Source: Bacteroidales bacterium (GTDB lineage Bacteria; Bacteroidota; Bacteroidia; Bacteroidales; Muribaculaceae). From it: a DNA stretch of 14,272 nucleotides. Positions 12,327-14,272 of this stretch are shown here, in pieces (position 1 is the stretch's first letter; each line of letters begins with the position of its first letter). Both the position numbers and the translations under genes were made by a program. Location of the stretch: assembly GCA_004557565.1 (NCBI GenBank), contig SFGS01000058.1:1-14272 (forward strand), written 5' to 3'. The notes under the pieces were generated by a model. The model was not told where the DNA came from. It searched no databases and was given only the letters and a program-made list of their open reading frames with translations.

Positions 12327-14072
12327 TTATGATTCGGGGGATTCGTTGGCTTTTAATTTTTGGATATATGCCAGTTCGCTCACGGCGTAATCTTGGCTGG
12401 TGGGGTCGTCGAGAAGGGATTTGAACACTTTTTCCGCCTCGTCAAGTTTGCCGAACTCAATCAGCGAATAGCCGTGGCGACGCTTTAAAAACGACAGCAA
12501 TTTCTGCACATGCTCCGGCACGTCGTCGTCATCGGGGAACTGCTGGCGCACATCATCGACAATCGTTTCAATCTCCTTGAACACTCGCAGGTCGCCACTA
12601 TTGGCAAGCACATTCACATACTCCATGGCATGGTGAATATCGCCAGTGCTTTTCACCATATTGAGGTAATAAAACGCCTTTTCAAACAGGCACAATTCGC
12701 AGTAGCAGAAACCCAAACAGTAAACTGCTTGCTGCAATTGCTTGGTGGCTTCCTTGCTCACCGAGAAAAAGCGGTGGCGTGTGCTGCGATACACATTCTC
12801 GAAATGCGCAATAGCCTCGAAATAGCGGTTGGAGAGCATGTATCGCCGTCCCCAATACATATTGTAGGCAATATCGGTGTCGGTCACATTCAGGAGCAAC
12901 TGCTGCTCCTCGGTGAGTTCGTCGGTTTTTTCATCCTTCACCTTGATAAGCGCATCTTTCCACATATATTCGGCTTCGGCGCGCATCTGCTCTGCCGAGG
13001 AGTAGTCGTAGCCCATCAAGAATGTGATGGCCAAAGGTGTCTTGTCGCCAGCGGTGGCGGCAATAGAGTTGCGCATATTAGCATCGCCATGGTCGAGAGA
13101 CACCACCACACGGAAAAATGCGCTGTGGTCGGTCACGCCTGCCTCACGCATAGTGATGGTGAGCGCATAGTTGGCATTGGCGTTCTCGCTCATAGGCGTG
13201 TGATAAGTGGCAACGGCTGTTGCCACCGATGAGCAAAACGATGGGCTGTCGGCTTTCTCGTTCACGATAAACGCAGCAAGGTTCACATCCTCCAAAGTGC
13301 AGTCGGAGGCATCATACTTGGTCAAGCCACCATCGTTCACCACTTGCAGGCGTGAAAGTTCTATGTCGCTTCTGCCAAGCATACATTCCAGCAGATAACC
13401 AAGGTTGAAACTCTTATCATGTTCAAATTCCAAATTGGCAGGTGGCAACTGACCGTGCCTCAACTCCTGATTGCGAATCAAGAACAGTTCACGCTTGCGG
13501 TCGGAAAAAGTGCGCTCTACATCGAGCGTACCCTCGTCGCGAGCATCTTCCAAGGCGTTTTTCAGTCTGTCGTTGTAGGAGCGTTGCGCCTGAAAGCAAG
13601 CCACAAGCGATTCGGCAAGCAATTGCACCGTCATCACGTCGGCATAGTAGGAAATATGCACCGTCACTTCACCGTCCTTCTCCATGTTCTCATACGAATA
13701 TTTGAAGCGGTATTCAGTAAAGTTGCAAGTGTTGCACACGCTTCGCACAATGTCGATATAGCGTGCCGGAATGTCGAGGATTCGGGGATATAGCACTTCC
13801 ACACCGCCATGACGATTGGCGTAGGCCACGAAATGCCCACCTTGAAAGTCGAAGTAGTATCGGTCAAAACCTCTCGGCTTGTCTTCGTCGTCGGCGTCGA
13901 TCTGAAATTTGCAGTTGTATTGGGCAAAAAATTGCTTCAGCACCTCCACAGCATTGGGGTACGACACACCGTCAGCACCCGATTCGCCATCAGATGCAGT
14001 ATGATTGGAATCAGCCTGAAAGCGGCTCTTCACGTAATTTATGCCTTTATTTAAGAGAGAGTCAAAATCCAT
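12327..14072 (-). CDS. TPR-like repeat protein of unknown function
   Basis: I do not recognise a named family. The 581-residue protein has no signal peptide or membrane segment and is probably cytoplasmic. Residues 1-35 are a polar leader. Residues about 38-160 (AVEVLKQFFAQYNCKF, then a YYFDFQGGHFVAYAN strand pair and a long hydrophobic helix at 145-162) form an alpha/beta domain that could resemble YbjN-like folds; this is only an impression. Residues about 215-365 are a second, mixed domain. Residues about 400-575 are helical with TPR-like units, the clearest at 403-430 (GRRYMLSNRYFEAIAHFENVY), 448-472 and 533-556 (YSLIEFGKLDEAEKVFKSLL). TPRs normally mediate protein contacts. The start is supported by the promoter at 14108-14139. 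It is transcribed alone and is convergent with the MltF-like gene. Confidence 0.82.
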   Translation of the reverse strand: MDFDSLLNKGINYVKSRFQADSNHTASDGESGADGVSYPNAVEVLKQFFAQYNCKFQIDADDEDKPRGFDRYYFDFQGGHFVAYANRHGGVEVLYPRILDIPARYIDIVRSVCNTCNFTEYRFKYSYENMEKDGEVTVHISYYADVMTVQLLAESLVACFQAQRSYNDRLKNALEDARDEGTLDVERTFSDRKRELFLIRNQELRHGQLPPANLEFEHDKSFNLGYLLECMLGRSDIELSRLQVVNDGGLTKYDASDCTLEDVNLAAFIVNEKADSPSFCSSVATAVATYHTPMSENANANYALTITMREAGVTDHSAFFRVVVSLDHGDANMRNSIAATAGDKTPLAITFLMGYDYSSAEQMRAEAEYMWKDALIKVKDEKTDELTEEQQLLLNVTDTDIAYNMYWGRRYMLSNRYFEAIAHFENVYRSTRHRFFSVSKEATKQLQQAVYCLGFCYCELCLFEKAFYYLNMVKSTGDIHHAMEYVNVLANSGDLRVFKEIETIVDDVRQQFPDDDDVPEHVQKLLSFLKRRHGYSLIEFGKLDEAEKVFKSLLDDPTSQDYAVSELAYIQKLKANESPES

Positions 14073-14107
14073 ATATGTTTTTCGTTATGTGTTTTTTATC
14101 ACAATCA

Positions 14108-14139
14108 CAAAATTAATCACAATTCCCCACATTACCAAA
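14108..14139 (-). promoter_or_regulatory. Putative promoter of the TPR-like gene
   Basis: On the minus strand a -33 TTTG (14136-14139) and a -7 TAATTTTG (14108-14115) are separated by 20 nt, a canonical Bacteroidetes arrangement. The leader would be about 30 nt. Confidence 0.6.
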
Positions 14140-14191
14140 TCCCCCAACATCTTCCCCACACCTCACCCCACGCCTCACACAGATCCCACTC

Positions 14192-14199
14192 TAAGTTTG
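14192..14199 (+). promoter_or_regulatory. Putative -7 box for a gene at the right edge
   Basis: TAAGTTTG followed by C matches TAnnTTTG and is 47 nt upstream of the ATG at 14247. No -33 TTTG is seen at the proper distance. Confidence 0.4.
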
Positions 14200-14246
14200 C
14201 ACCGAGAATTGGCGAAGCCCAATAATTATCCAAAAAACAATCTGAA

Positions 14247-14272
14247 ATGAAAATAGATTTCAACTGCAAGAG
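14247..14272 (+). CDS. Possible start of a gene running off the right edge
   Basis: An ATG at 14247 opens MKIDFNCK and the frame continues to the end of the window. The A-rich leader and the upstream -7 box (14192-14199) resemble the other gene starts here. Eight codons are too few to identify a family. Confidence 0.35.

Noticed and set aside
14041..14250. A 69-codon open frame at the right edge on the plus strand
   Set aside because: It overlaps the start and promoter of the TPR-like gene and translates into a low-complexity Pro/Thr/His sequence.

Overview
The window looks like chromosomal DNA from a member of the Bacteroidales (Prevotella- or Muribaculaceae-like). Three things suggest this. 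Nearly every gene start is preceded by a Bacteroidetes -7 box (TAnnTTTG) and an A-rich leader without a clear Shine-Dalgarno sequence. The protein families fit: a PA14-containing GH3 beta-glucosidase, a secreted endonuclease I with a C-terminal dockerin, and an MltF-like substrate-binding domain. Coding DNA is moderately G+C rich while spacers are A+T rich. The assignment is by inference; no rRNA or tRNA gene is present to confirm it.

Layout, left to right. Positions 1-579 are the right part of a composite hairpin-rich repeat (E1). It ends 2 bp from the stop codon of a secreted GH3 beta-glucosidase (582-3095, minus). A divergent promoter region separates this from dnaB (3293-4879, plus). The spacer 4880-5736 between dnaB and radC holds a 44-bp hairpin repeat, a complete composite element (E2, 4948-5576) and a 39-bp AT-rich repeat. 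A two-gene operon follows on the minus strand: a membrane-anchored family 2 glycosyltransferase (6453-7466) and radC (5737-6450), 2 nt apart. A divergent promoter region leads to the secreted endonuclease I (7614-9224, plus), which ends in a strong terminator. Next come a third composite element (E3, 9306-9783, inverted relative to E1/E2) and alanine dehydrogenase (10004-11110, plus) with its own terminator. An MltF-like substrate-binding protein (11264-12085, plus) follows, then a spacer of short tandem repeats and second copies of the 39-bp and 44-bp repeats. Last are a TPR-like cytoplasmic protein (12327-14072, minus) and probably the first codons of a further gene (14247 onward, plus).

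The genes do not form one pathway. They are housekeeping (dnaB, ald, radC), surface or secreted degradation (GH3, endonuclease I) and envelope functions (glycosyltransferase, MltF-like protein). The most unusual content is intergenic: three copies of one MITE-like composite element. They share about 23-26 bp terminal inverted repeats (consensus GTCAGTGGATAAATACTGGG), a second inner inverted repeat, and three internal hairpin modules (A, B, C). Module B is inverted in E2 relative to the other two copies. Stems are preserved while loops and inter-hairpin DNA vary. No transposase is present in the window, so these look non-autonomous. Whether they are mobile DNA, 3'-end RNA structures or both cannot be settled from this sequence.
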